Positions 25,436 through 32,501 of a stretch of 64,000 nucleotides of DNA are shown here, piece by piece (the first letter of the stretch is position 1; the number at the start of each line of letters is the position of its first letter). The notes under the pieces were generated by a model. The model had not been told where the DNA came from, did no database searches, and was given only the letters and a program-made list of their open reading frames with translations. The DNA is taken from contig NZ_FXTC01000006.1 of assembly GCF_900182655.1 (NCBI RefSeq), positions 248,001 to 312,000 on the forward strand, in the 5' to 3' direction. The translations under genes and the position numbers were made by a program. Source of the DNA: Chryseobacterium rhizoplanae (GTDB taxonomy: Bacteria > Bacteroidota > Bacteroidia > Flavobacteriales > Weeksellaceae).

Positions 25436-26578
25436 CTATCCTTCAAAATTTTCTTCAAGCTTCAGTTTATTCACCAAAGGATTGGCATACATCGACAGGA
25501 AATACTCCTTAGAAACCGGATCTGACGGGTCTATACGCATCTCAAGTCTTCGGATAAACAGCTGTTTCTCCTGTTCGGTATAGTGTGAAGCATAGGTATC
25601 TGTATGATGAATCAGATCGTAGGCAATAAATTTTGTCGGCCAAAGCTTATAATTCTTAATGATGGAATGGTCAATCACCTGTGCAACAGCCTGCAATTGT
25701 TTGTTTTTATTCTCAATCGTAGCGGCAATTTCATCCAGTTCGGTATCAATAACATCACCGGCATGCAGATGAATTCGTTTCTTTTGCCCTAATATTCCGC
25801 TGAGCATGGTGGTAAAATCTTCATTTTTACCTTTGATGTATTCCTCATCCCTGTGCTGTGCCAGAAGTTGAGGCATTTTCAAAGAATCTGTAGGATCATA
25901 TTCATAAGAAATGGATACGGGAACAATTTTTAAGGTTTTAAAATACTCTATCAGCGACTGATCTCCTGATGCCATGGCAAGCATTTTTAAAACACCCTGT
26001 TGAGTGGCATCATTACCGTCTTTGGTACGGCCTTCACGCTGGGCGATCCATACAGAGCGGTTTTCGTGATGCAATTGATGATCAATATACTCAGACATCG
26101 TTTGTGAACTTTTAAGCTGATCACGAAGCGACAGCCCTCTTTGAACCAAAAAGTTACGGTTCAGCTTGGCCAATACATTCAAAAAGTTTCTTTTCACAAG
26201 GTTATCCCCAATGGCTGAAGCAGTCATAATGTGGCCGCTTTCCAGAAGAGCCAGGTTAAGCAGGGAAGTATCCAGTACAATATCCCTGTGATTTGAAATA
26301 TAAAGGTATGGCGTGTTTTTATCCAGTTTATCGAAGCCTGAGGTCGTTAAACCTTCAGAACTTTTCGCAAGGATCTGACGAACGGTATGTGCCACAAAAT
26401 GATGCTGAAAATCACTTATAGAGTGGATCTCTTTAAACTGTTCCAGCCAGACCTGCTCATCCACACCGGGAAAAGTAAAGTTCATCAGTGCTTTCATCAT
26501 AGGATCACGGGCTACACTCTGCAATCTTTCATTCACTTCATGATCATGAAAATACCGTATTTCATCAAACTTTGACAT
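25436..26578 (-). CDS. Phospholipid acyltransferase (PlsC/PlsB-like)
   Basis: 380 residues containing the acyltransferase block YLYISNHRDIVLDTSLLN, where NHRDIVLD replaces the usual NHxxxxD with slightly different spacing, followed by NRNFLVQRGLSL and a VWIAQREGRTKDG segment that resembles the substrate-binding EGTR block. Bacteroidetes use such large members as 1-acyl-glycerol-3-phosphate acyltransferases on the inner membrane. The start at 26578 follows an AT-rich leader. It appears monocistronic. Confidence 0.75.
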   Translation of the reverse strand: MSKFDEIRYFHDHEVNERLQSVARDPMMKALMNFTFPGVDEQVWLEQFKEIHSISDFQHHFVAHTVRQILAKSSEGLTTSGFDKLDKNTPYLYISNHRDIVLDTSLLNLALLESGHIMTASAIGDNLVKRNFLNVLAKLNRNFLVQRGLSLRDQLKSSQTMSEYIDHQLHHENRSVWIAQREGRTKDGNDATQQGVLKMLAMASGDQSLIEYFKTLKIVPVSISYEYDPTDSLKMPQLLAQHRDEEYIKGKNEDFTTMLSGILGQKKRIHLHAGDVIDTELDEIAATIENKNKQLQAVAQVIDHSIIKNYKLWPTKFIAYDLIHHTDTYASHYTEQEKQLFIRRLEMRIDPSDPVSKEYFLSMYANPLVNKLKLEENFEG

Positions 26579-26748
26579 GCGATTATTTAAAAATTAAAAC
26601 TTTTTGCAAAAGAACGAAAATTTATCTGGGGAATGGGTATAATGCTTGTTAAAGTATTATGAAGGGCGTAGGAGTTAGCTGAAATAACTGTGTATAACAA
26701 AGAAATCCATGTAACACCGCCCACTTGGTCACGTTATAAGCACCCATC

Positions 26749-26831
26749 TTGTCATTCCGTAGGAATCTAAACTCTTTTTATCATCATTTATTATTCAAAG
26801 CTTCAGGGTCTGGATTCCTACGGAATGACAA
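26749..26831. repeat. MITE-like element, copy A
   Basis: TTGTCATTCCGTAGGAATC at the left end and GATTCCTACGGAATGACAA at the right end are perfect 19-bp inverted repeats around about 45 bp. No coding capacity. Confidence 0.7.
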
Positions 26832-26916
26832 ACTGTGTGGAATAGTCTGAGCGAATAGTTTGTGTGGTAAAGTCTTGAGTAAATAAGTCTCCAGATACGC
26901 ATGATACCCGCTCACC

Positions 26917-27004
26917 TTGTCATTCCGCAGGAATCTAAACCCTTATTTTTATAATCATTCATTATCAAAAACCTTTCTGTATCTGGATTTCTACGGAATG
27001 ACAA
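26917..27004. repeat. MITE-like element, copy B
   Basis: TTGTCATTCCGCAGGAATC and GATTTCTACGGAATGACAA, the same ends as the element at 26749-26831 with two changes. The flanking CTGTGTG also recurs, so the two copies may come from a duplication of a larger unit. The 26579-27025 interval otherwise holds nothing. Confidence 0.65.
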
Positions 27005-27025
27005 GCTGTGTGAATATTGTCCATA

Positions 27026-27346
27026 TCAAAACCAATTTTCAAACAGATAATTCAAAAATTCTAAATTAGGATTTGTTCTCCTTATAAGTTCAAGTTTCTT
27101 AATTCTTGACCAGTTTTTAATTTCCTTTTCTCTTTCAATAGCATGATGAATCCAATCATATTTCTCGTAATAAATTAGAAATTCAAGATTATATCTTGCT
27201 GTAAAGCTACCGGAATTTAGCTTTGTTTTGTGCTGATGCAATCTCCTGTGGAGGTTTCCTGTAACACCAGTATAAAGTACTTTTCTATTTTTATTGGTGA
27301 GAATATAGATATAGTAGGTATATCTTCCTTTTGAAAATTCAATCAT
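27026..27346 (-). CDS. GIY-YIG nuclease family protein
   Basis: 106 residues with the GIY-YIG signature in the form YTYYIYILTNKNRKVLYTGVTGNLHRR (YYIYI...LYTGVT), the conserved Arg, and Glu in EREKEIKNW. Stand-alone proteins of this size (UPF0213/YhbQ-like) are frequent in Bacteroidetes and often lie beside repeats. DNA-nuclease activity is assumed from the fold; the biological role is unknown. Confidence 0.85.
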   Translation of the reverse strand: MIEFSKGRYTYYIYILTNKNRKVLYTGVTGNLHRRLHQHKTKLNSGSFTARYNLEFLIYYEKYDWIHHAIEREKEIKNWSRIKKLELIRRTNPNLEFLNYLFENWF

Positions 27347-27412
27347 TTGTGTGTTTGTTTTACAAAAGTTACAAAAAATATATATCCACTTGTTTTTTCA
27401 ATTGAATTTAAT

Positions 27413-27630
27413 CCCCTTGCTCGCGCGAGCGTCTCGCTCGTGTCCATCTCAATCATTAAGTTTATATCTATTCTCAGAATTCAATTACAGAGTAAAGATT
27501 CTAGAGATTGAAGCAAAATTGATTTTTATTCAAAGTTTAAAAGTAGTAAAACTTATATAATAAACAGCCCCTGCAGGAATACAAGAGGTGTTATCTAATT
27601 TTATTGTGGGCACGACGCGCCAGCGGGGGA
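27413..27630. repeat. REP/MITE element copy 1, shortened at its right end
   Basis: Starts CCCCTTGC, carries the palindrome CGAGCGTCTCGCTCG (27426-27440), then about 150 bp almost identical to 28335-28562, and ends CAGCGGGGGA. Relative to copy 2 the right-end palindrome is shortened to GCACGACGCGCC. It abuts a truncated XRE gene. Confidence 0.75.
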
Positions 27631-27788
27631 TGGCCAAACAGCTGGCAGAAGCCTTAGAAGTGTCTCTGGATTATCTTGTAGGATCTACGGATATTCTACT
27701 GGATAAAAATATTGTCGCTAAAATTTTAGATATACAAAAACTAAAAGAGAACGATAGACAGCATGTCTTCGCTCTCCTAGATCCTTAA
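27588..27788 (+). pseudogene. XRE regulator remnant cut by a repeat element
   Basis: The C-terminal part of a Cro/C1-type regulator is clear: AKQLAEALEVSLDYLVGSTD and LKENDRQHVFALLD. The helix-turn-helix start is missing. Bases to 27630 belong to the repeat element, so its first 14 codons are element sequence. It is best read as a gene truncated by element insertion or by an associated deletion. Confidence 0.7.
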
Positions 27789-27817
27789 GCAAACTAAATT
27801 GCAAAGCATTTTATAAA

Positions 27818-27850
27818 ACAACAGAGCCACTCAAGCGAGTGGCTTTGTTA
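27818..27850. terminator. Bidirectional terminator
   Basis: AGCCACTC (27825-27832) and GAGTGGCT (27837-27844) pair perfectly around AAGC. TTGTTATT follows on plus; on minus CTGTTGTTTT follows. It lies between the XRE remnant and the 149-residue gene. Confidence 0.65.
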
Positions 27851-27852
27851 TT

Positions 27853-28302
27853 CTATTCATTAAACTTAAATACATTAATTTGTTTCATGTCTTTAAGTTC
27901 ATTATTAAATTGAGCTTTTAAAATAACTTCTATTACATCTGGTGATAAATCTTTTAGTTTTAAAGGGTTTTTAGGACTGGCTACTAAATGATAATTAGAA
28001 TCTAAAAAATTATTTAAAACAGTTTTATCAAAAGCATAAATTCCCTTTTTAGCCATATTTATAAAATCTGATAAATACGTTTCGTTTACATCAGGTAATA
28101 TAATCTTTAGCTCCGGATTAATAATAACATCGGATATTTCAGGTAGATTTCTAAAATAAGAAGACAATATCCCATTTTTCTCTCCTAATTCCGCTATTGT
28201 TTCAGGAAGCTTACCTCCTGCTGATGCAACAAAAGCAATTTCATTATTACCTGTAAAAAACCAGTCTATATCTAAACTTTGTTGTTCTATTTCTGTATAC
28301 AT
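27853..28302 (-). CDS. Hypothetical protein between two repeat copies
   Basis: 149 residues, soluble, acidic, with no family recognised: MYTEIEQQSLDIDWFF at the start and LKDLSPDVIEVILKAQFNN near the end. The pattern of short AT-rich genes and its position at the far end of the Rhs cassette region make an immunity protein plausible. It is bracketed by nearly identical repeat elements, which could have carried it in or allow its loss by recombination. Confidence 0.55.
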   Translation of the reverse strand: MYTEIEQQSLDIDWFFTGNNEIAFVASAGGKLPETIAELGEKNGILSSYFRNLPEISDVIINPELKIILPDVNETYLSDFINMAKKGIYAFDKTVLNNFLDSNYHLVASPKNPLKLKDLSPDVIEVILKAQFNNELKDMKQINVFKFNE

Positions 28303-28334
28303 ATATTATTTTTCAAAAGTTGTTTTGCAATTTT

Positions 28335-28562
28335 CCCCTTGCTGGCGCGAGCGTCTCGCTCGTGTCCATCTCAATCATTAAGTTTATATCTATTCTCAGA
28401 ATTCAATTACAGAGTAAAGATTCTAGGGATTGAAGCAAAATTGATTTTTATTCAAAGTTTAAAAGTAGTAAAACTTATATTATAAACAGCCCCTGCAGGA
28501 ATGCAAGGGGTGTTATCTAATTTTATTGGGGGCACGAGCGTCTCGCTCGTGCCAGCGGGGGA
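28335..28562. repeat. REP/MITE element copy 2, complete
   Basis: The left end CCCCTTGCTGGCGCGAGCG and the right end CGCTCGTGCCAGCGGGG are inverted relative to each other. Each end contains its own hairpin; the right one is perfect, GCACGAGCG-TCT-CGCTCGTGC (28532-28552). About 150 bp of unique AT-rich sequence lie between. It is non-coding. This resembles REP-type palindromes mobilised by RAYT transposases, but none is encoded in the window. Confidence 0.75.
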
Positions 28563-28679
28563 TTTTTTTGATAACATATTTGTACCCTCCATACATTAAG
28601 TTAGCCTAAATGTCATTTTGAAATTTAGAGTATTGAAAACAATAACTTAAATAAGCAGCACGTTTGTAAATTTGCATTT

Positions 28680-29108
28680 TTATTGGGTTTTGCAAATCTC
28701 AGAAGAGAAAACATCTCCTTCAAATTGAGTTTCAACAATAGCACATTTTCCTTCTATCCTTTTGATTGTACACAAATATCCACCATGAGTGTTAATATAT
28801 TTGTCAGTTTCGTCGTGCTGACTTTTAGCTAAATCTAATAGCAATGTAAATTGACAGTTACTCCTCCATAGTATCTTATAATATCTATCCTTCTGTATCT
28901 TTCTATTTGTAGATAGATCAAAAGTTTCTTCTACCTGCAAATTATTGGATCTTTGTATAAGATATCTTTTATTTGTTTTTTTATTCAATAATTCAAACTT
29001 TCCAGATTTAAAGTCTGAACAAGTAGAATACTCCCGATCAATTTTTTTCGCATTATTATTAACAAAAAAATAAGCAAAAATTATAAAAATTAATTTCATG
29101 TTAATCAT
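28680..29108 (-). CDS. Small exported hypothetical protein
   Basis: 142 residues. A hydrophobic N-terminus (MKLIFIIFAYFFVNNNA; Met 4 is the better start) suggests a signal peptide. The rest is polar with two or three Cys (STCSDF, YLCTIKR, SEICKTQ), which could form disulfides. No family recognised. Located among toxin-immunity modules, so an immunity or envelope role is possible. Confidence 0.5.
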   Translation of the reverse strand: MINMKLIFIIFAYFFVNNNAKKIDREYSTCSDFKSGKFELLNKKTNKRYLIQRSNNLQVEETFDLSTNRKIQKDRYYKILWRSNCQFTLLLDLAKSQHDETDKYINTHGGYLCTIKRIEGKCAIVETQFEGDVFSSEICKTQ

Positions 29109-29120
29109 TTTTTCATAATG

Positions 29121-29153
29121 AAGATTAGCATATCATTTTGATACGCTAATCTT
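29121..29153 (-). terminator. Terminator-like hairpin after the Imm33-like gene
   Basis: AAGATTAGCATATC pairs with GATACGCTAATCTT (one mismatch) immediately downstream of the small immunity-like gene on the minus strand. Confidence 0.45.
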
Positions 29154-29173
29154 GAGTTATTTTAGATTGAGAG

Positions 29174-29431
29174 TTATTCCACTTCATCCTGACGTATTTC
29201 AATATTTCCATCTTTCATTAGGAATCTGTATCCCAAAGGTATTGCTAAGTACTTTAAAAAATCAGGCCGAGCAAATGCAACATGATAAAAATGTACCATT
29301 TTTAATGACTTAATATCATCATTGTAATCATCCGTTATAAGGTACCACCCACTCTCATTTTGAGGTGAATCATATCTAATTCCTTCAATATCCTTTCCTT
29401 CGTAAACACCATCTGATATAACAACTGACAT
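29174..29431 (-). CDS. Probable immunity protein, Imm33/DUF2185-like
   Basis: 85 residues from MSVVISDGVYEGKD; a longer frame begins at 29476 but overlaps the SUFU-type gene, and the inner Met gives a clean 7-bp spacing. The pattern VVISD...IRYDSPQNESGWYLITDD fits the Imm33/DUF2185 family, found as immunity proteins of polymorphic toxins. It follows the GH-E toxin remnant and the SUFU protein, so it may be a second immunity gene of that module or the orphan of a lost toxin. Confidence 0.55.
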   Translation of the reverse strand: MSVVISDGVYEGKDIEGIRYDSPQNESGWYLITDDYNDDIKSLKMVHFYHVAFARPDFLKYLAIPLGYRFLMKDGNIEIRQDEVE

Positions 29432-29438
29432 AAAACTC

Positions 29439-30029
29439 TTAAATAGACGATTTTCTATTAATATCAAATATGTCAATATCTTTTTCCTGAAATATGTTTT
29501 CTAATGCTGATGTACCATTTTCCATTTTATATTTGAGTTCTTCATCAGAAATTGGAATACACAAAAGCCAATGTACAGTTTTTGTTTCAAGCTTTAGTGG
29601 TTGTAATTTATCCCACAAAAAGGGTGATATAAACATAATATGTTTCATTTCAGAAGTTTCAAGGTACATTTCAACGATTCTCATAAACACTGAGCCTGGT
29701 TGACATTCCCACCCATTATTAGTAATATAAAACCCTGAAGTGGAAAGAATATTAGCCAACATGTTGAATTCTTTGTATCCACTAATTAAAAGCTCTATTG
29801 GAATATTTCTAAAGCTATTATCATTCATTTCAATTTTATTGGGGTGATCAGACACTCCTATCGTACCACAAATTTTTACTCTAGGATAGAGAGGATCATC
29901 ACAGGTGAAAATATCGATAAAATTCTTTTTATCATTGTCGTAATGACGATCAATCATTTTATTAACACCAACAATATTTGCTATATAATTAGAAAGCTTT
30001 TTGTTTTCTTCAGAAGGTTGTTGAGACAT
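29439..30029 (-). CDS. SUFU-family immunity protein
   Basis: 196 residues resembling the bacterial suppressor-of-fused domain: a FTCDDPLYPRVKICGTIGVSD-like strand pair, PIELLISGYKEF, and TKTVHWLLCIPISDEELKY, where LCIPIS(D)EEL is typical of the family. Bacterial SUFU proteins are established immunity proteins in polymorphic toxin systems, often beside HNH/Endo VII-type nuclease toxins. It lies directly downstream of the GH-E nuclease cassette, so it is its likely antidote. Confidence 0.75.
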   Translation of the reverse strand: MSQQPSEENKKLSNYIANIVGVNKMIDRHYDNDKKNFIDIFTCDDPLYPRVKICGTIGVSDHPNKIEMNDNSFRNIPIELLISGYKEFNMLANILSTSGFYITNNGWECQPGSVFMRIVEMYLETSEMKHIMFISPFLWDKLQPLKLETKTVHWLLCIPISDEELKYKMENGTSALENIFQEKDIDIFDINRKSSI

Positions 30030-30111
30030 AATTTTTTTAAAATATAATTTTATTTTGTATTAATCCACGTTTAAAATTATTAGAATTTAAAAGCAACCAA
30101 TCATATCAATA

Positions 30112-30573
30112 CTATTTTTGTTCATATTTATGACTCCTATTTGCTGATTTAGATTCTGGTTGATAATTTTTTGCGTTTTTATATTCTCTTAAAAACTCTT
30201 CTTTTGTTATTTTTCCACTCATATATTTTTCATGTAATGTTCTATACTCATGTCCTGGTAAATGCCCCATATCCCATGGTCTAGGTTTTATTGCTTTATC
30301 CCATGTAAGTTCTTCTTTAGTGTTTGGATCATAGACTTTACCATCATCTTTCTTTGCAGATTCCCAAACTTCATCTACTTGACCCTTAGCATAAGAAGGT
30401 CGGCTTTTACTATATGGTTTTTTAACTGTTACTTTTGCCTCCGCTTTTGCTAAGGCTTTTGCTTCCGCTTTTAATACTGTGGCAGCTGCTTTAACTTCTA
30501 CTTTTGCCTGCGGAACAAGATTTAATGCTAATAATTTCGCAGCTTGCTTTCTATCAGCAGGCTCACCATCCAA
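30112..30573 (-). CDS. GH-E-type nuclease toxin end of a displaced Rhs cassette
   Basis: 153 residues. The start (DRKQAAKLLALNLVPQAKVEVK) and the Ala/Glu/Lys linker copy the corresponding region of the large Rhs protein. From about residue 55 the toxin differs: VDEVWESAKKDDGKVYDPN, WDMGHLPGHEYRTLH, and PESKSANRSHKYE. GHLPGHEY supplies the G, H, E signature of the GH-E nuclease (HNH/Endo VII superfamily). A frameshift separates it from its Rhs core fragment. The SUFU gene follows. Confidence 0.7.
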   Translation of the reverse strand: MDGEPADRKQAAKLLALNLVPQAKVEVKAAATVLKAEAKALAKAEAKVTVKKPYSKSRPSYAKGQVDEVWESAKKDDGKVYDPNTKEELTWDKAIKPRPWDMGHLPGHEYRTLHEKYMSGKITKEEFLREYKNAKNYQPESKSANRSHKYEQK

Positions 30574-30617
30574 ATCACGGACGGTAGCTATTGTGTAAAG
30601 CTCTTCAACGGGAGTTA

Positions 30618-30848
30618 CTAATTAATAACAGCCATAAACGCTGCACTATTGGCTTCCTGATTTGCTTTCTCTGTACTCCATTGAACACCACCATTTTGTC
30701 GCATGAGTTCCCTGAAACGAAAATCTTTTCCTTCTAAACCTTCTAGCTCAACATTATCAACAACTCTATTTTCAGAGAAATTATAATGTGACTGGTAAGC
30801 ATATTTTTCACTTGATAGGTCCACAGTAAAGAACTTTTTCTGTTTCAA
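30618..30848 (-). pseudogene. Rhs core fragment of the third displaced cassette
   Basis: About 70 residues still readable: SSEKYAYQSHYNFSENRVVD and DFRFRELMRQNGGVQWSTEKA, ending AAFMAVIN then stop. The intact Rhs protein reads AFMAVIKTVTPTEELYTIAT; here one base is lost (ATTAATTAGTAACT in place of ATTAAAACAGTAACT), which moves the GH-E part out of frame. The cassette therefore cannot be made from an upstream Rhs start as it stands. Confidence 0.7.
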
Positions 30849-30895
30849 TATACTGTTTCTTCATTCAAAAAAGCTTCTATGCTTTTCAGTTGCAT

Positions 30896-30931
30896 TTCAA
30901 AAAATTAGCGTATTAAGTAATACGCTAATTT
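30896..30931 (-). terminator. Terminator after the lipoprotein gene
   Basis: AAATTAGCGTATT (30902-30914) and AATACGCTAATTT (30919-30931) form a perfect 13-bp stem around AAGT; read on the minus strand it runs into TTTTT. Confidence 0.7.
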
Positions 30932-30938
30932 CATAATT

Positions 30939-31436
30939 TTATTTTTTTATTGAATCAAATTGTTCTTTTGTTATTATTTTTTTTTCTAACATCTTGTTTA
31001 ACCACTTTGTAGCTGCTTTTTTAGAATCTTCTGGCATTTTTGAAATATCGACTATATTATAATATGGATAATTAGCTTCTATGTCATATTTCTCACATAA
31101 TGCTTTAAAATAATCTAAATATGCTTTTTTATAATTGAACTTTTCTGCCATCACTTTCGCATATATCATTAGACTGTCTGTTCTTTCCATTTTATTAGAA
31201 TCCATAAATATGTAAAAAAGTTCATCATAAGCATCTTCATTTCCATTAAGTGCTTTTTTACTTAATAATTTATAGTCACTTGTAGATGGGCTATTGGTAA
31301 TTGTTTTAGCACTGTCCAATATGTTTGATTGAGATTGTGCTTTAACTGTATCATTATTAGTTTTAATATTTTTCTTATTATTTTTGCAAGAGCAAAATAA
31401 AACTAGGAATAACAGCCAATAATTTTTATTTATCAT
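30939..31436 (-). CDS. Lipoprotein, probable immunity protein of cassette 2
   Basis: 165 residues with a lipobox (LLFLVLFCSC; lipidated Cys near 16 or 18) and an Asn/Lys-rich start of the mature part, then a helical part (DYFKALCEKYDIEANYPYY; KWLNKMLEKKIITKEQFDSIKK). No family recognised. It is 9 bp after the possible Cys-peptidase toxin cassette on the same strand, the normal place for an immunity gene, and its envelope location would fit a toxin acting outside the cytoplasm. Confidence 0.6.
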   Translation of the reverse strand: MINKNYWLLFLVLFCSCKNNKKNIKTNNDTVKAQSQSNILDSAKTITNSPSTSDYKLLSKKALNGNEDAYDELFYIFMDSNKMERTDSLMIYAKVMAEKFNYKKAYLDYFKALCEKYDIEANYPYYNIVDISKMPEDSKKAATKWLNKMLEKKIITKEQFDSIKK

Positions 31437-31445
31437 AATTTAATT

Positions 31446-31991
31446 TTAAAATAATATTCTATTCCAAATTCCTCCACCTCCTGATGGAACCCAATCACCA
31501 GGATGTTGTTCTGTATTTTTTCCATCTTCAAAAGTATTCCATTTACCTTTTTCATTTGTTGTTACTCTTCCTGTTCTGCAAGCATGAATTACAACAGTAA
31601 ATCCTTCATGGCTTTTTGCATTTTTCCAAAGTTCACTTCCTTGCATTAAGACATTATTTAAAGCAGCACCAGAATTAATTGTTGTTTCTCCTTCATAAGT
31701 CTCATTATAAAATTCTTTAGGATTCTCATGTGCGAAGAGGTGAACTGTATTTGTAAACGGATCATCCTTATATCTACCACTATTTGCGATATCTATAATA
31801 TCGTTATTATACGATGATTTTTTTAACAAAACAACTTCTAACCCTTCCAGCTCTCTACCATCAACAACTCTATTTTCAGAGAAATTATAATGTGACTGGT
31901 AAGCATATTTTTCACTTAATGGATCAGCATTAAAGAACCTCGCCATTCCGGCATCATAGTTCCTCCATCTGTAAGAACGTAAGAACTCCAT
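31446..31991 (-). CDS. Displaced Rhs tip cassette 2, possible Cys-peptidase toxin
   Basis: 181 residues. The first 50 copy the Rhs core end (SYRWRNYDAGMARFFNADPL; ENRVVDGRELEGLE). The toxin part from about residue 53 contains TVHLFAHENP and TVVIHACRTGR. A His followed some 60 residues later by Cys in an HACRTG setting recalls caspase/CHAT-like peptidases, but I cannot confirm the fold. Core homology continues upstream to about 32131 in another frame because of the 8-bp duplication at 31971-31986. Confidence 0.55.
   Translation of the reverse strand: MEFLRSYRWRNYDAGMARFFNADPLSEKYAYQSHYNFSENRVVDGRELEGLEVVLLKKSSYNNDIIDIANSGRYKDDPFTNTVHLFAHENPKEFYNETYEGETTINSGAALNNVLMQGSELWKNAKSHEGFTVVIHACRTGRVTTNEKGKWNTFEDGKNTEQHPGDWVPSGGGGIWNRILF
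31971..31986. repeat. 8-bp tandem duplication that breaks an Rhs frame
   Basis: GTAAGAAC occurs twice in direct succession; the intact Rhs gene has it once (near 35080). The extra copy shifts the frame, separating the upstream core text (31992-32131; PFGLEFGGDFNINGTVTP in the other frame) from the toxin part. Confidence 0.8.
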
Positions 31992-32143
31992 TTAGTGTCA
32001 ATCTGATTTTCCTGTCCTTGTGTAGAGTATCTATAGCTTGGGGTTACTGTACCATTAATATTAAAATCGCCACCGAACTCAAGTCCGAAAGGATAGTAAT
32101 GGGCGGTTCTGTCTGTCTTTATGTTTCCTATCTAGCCTCTATA

Positions 32144-32497
32144 TCATTTACAAACATACAACCCCTTGACATTGTCAGAATAATATAATTTATAATCGGA
32201 AGGTAAAGTAAAATCATCTATTTGCATTAAATAAGTATTCCCATCATTTTGATGAGGAATAGTAAATTCAGACATTACAATAACATATTTTTTGCCTTTG
32301 CAAATTTTCGCTCCACTATCACAAGTATCTTTTTTATAGGAAAAAAAATAATCGACTTTTCTCGTTTTTAAATTTTTAAATTTAAAAACATACGATTTTT
32401 CAAATTCAATGATTCTCTTTATTCTGATTTCAATTTTTTGTTGGCTATAAAGAAATGAATTTAAAATAAGTACTGGAATTAATGTAAAATTTTTCAT
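32144..32497 (-). CDS. Exported small protein, probable immunity protein of cassette 1
   Basis: 117 residues with a signal peptide (MKNFTLIPVLILNSFLYSQ) and a polar mature part with Lys-rich strands (IRIKRIIEFEKSYVF) and paired Cys (DTCDSGAKICKG). No family recognised. It is placed 4 bp after the first displaced Rhs cassette, as expected for a cognate immunity gene, and ends 13 bp before the next cassette. Confidence 0.55.
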   Translation of the reverse strand: MKNFTLIPVLILNSFLYSQQKIEIRIKRIIEFEKSYVFKFKNLKTRKVDYFFSYKKDTCDSGAKICKGKKYVIVMSEFTIPHQNDGNTYLMQIDDFTLPSDYKLYYSDNVKGLYVCK

Positions 32498-32501
32498 TTT
32501 T

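Noticed and set aside
27351..27560. Small plus-strand frames in the two REP/MITE copies (also 28279-28485)
   Set aside because: Both encode the same LARASRSCPSQSLSLYLFS-type text because they lie within the repeat; there is no coding signature beyond the element.
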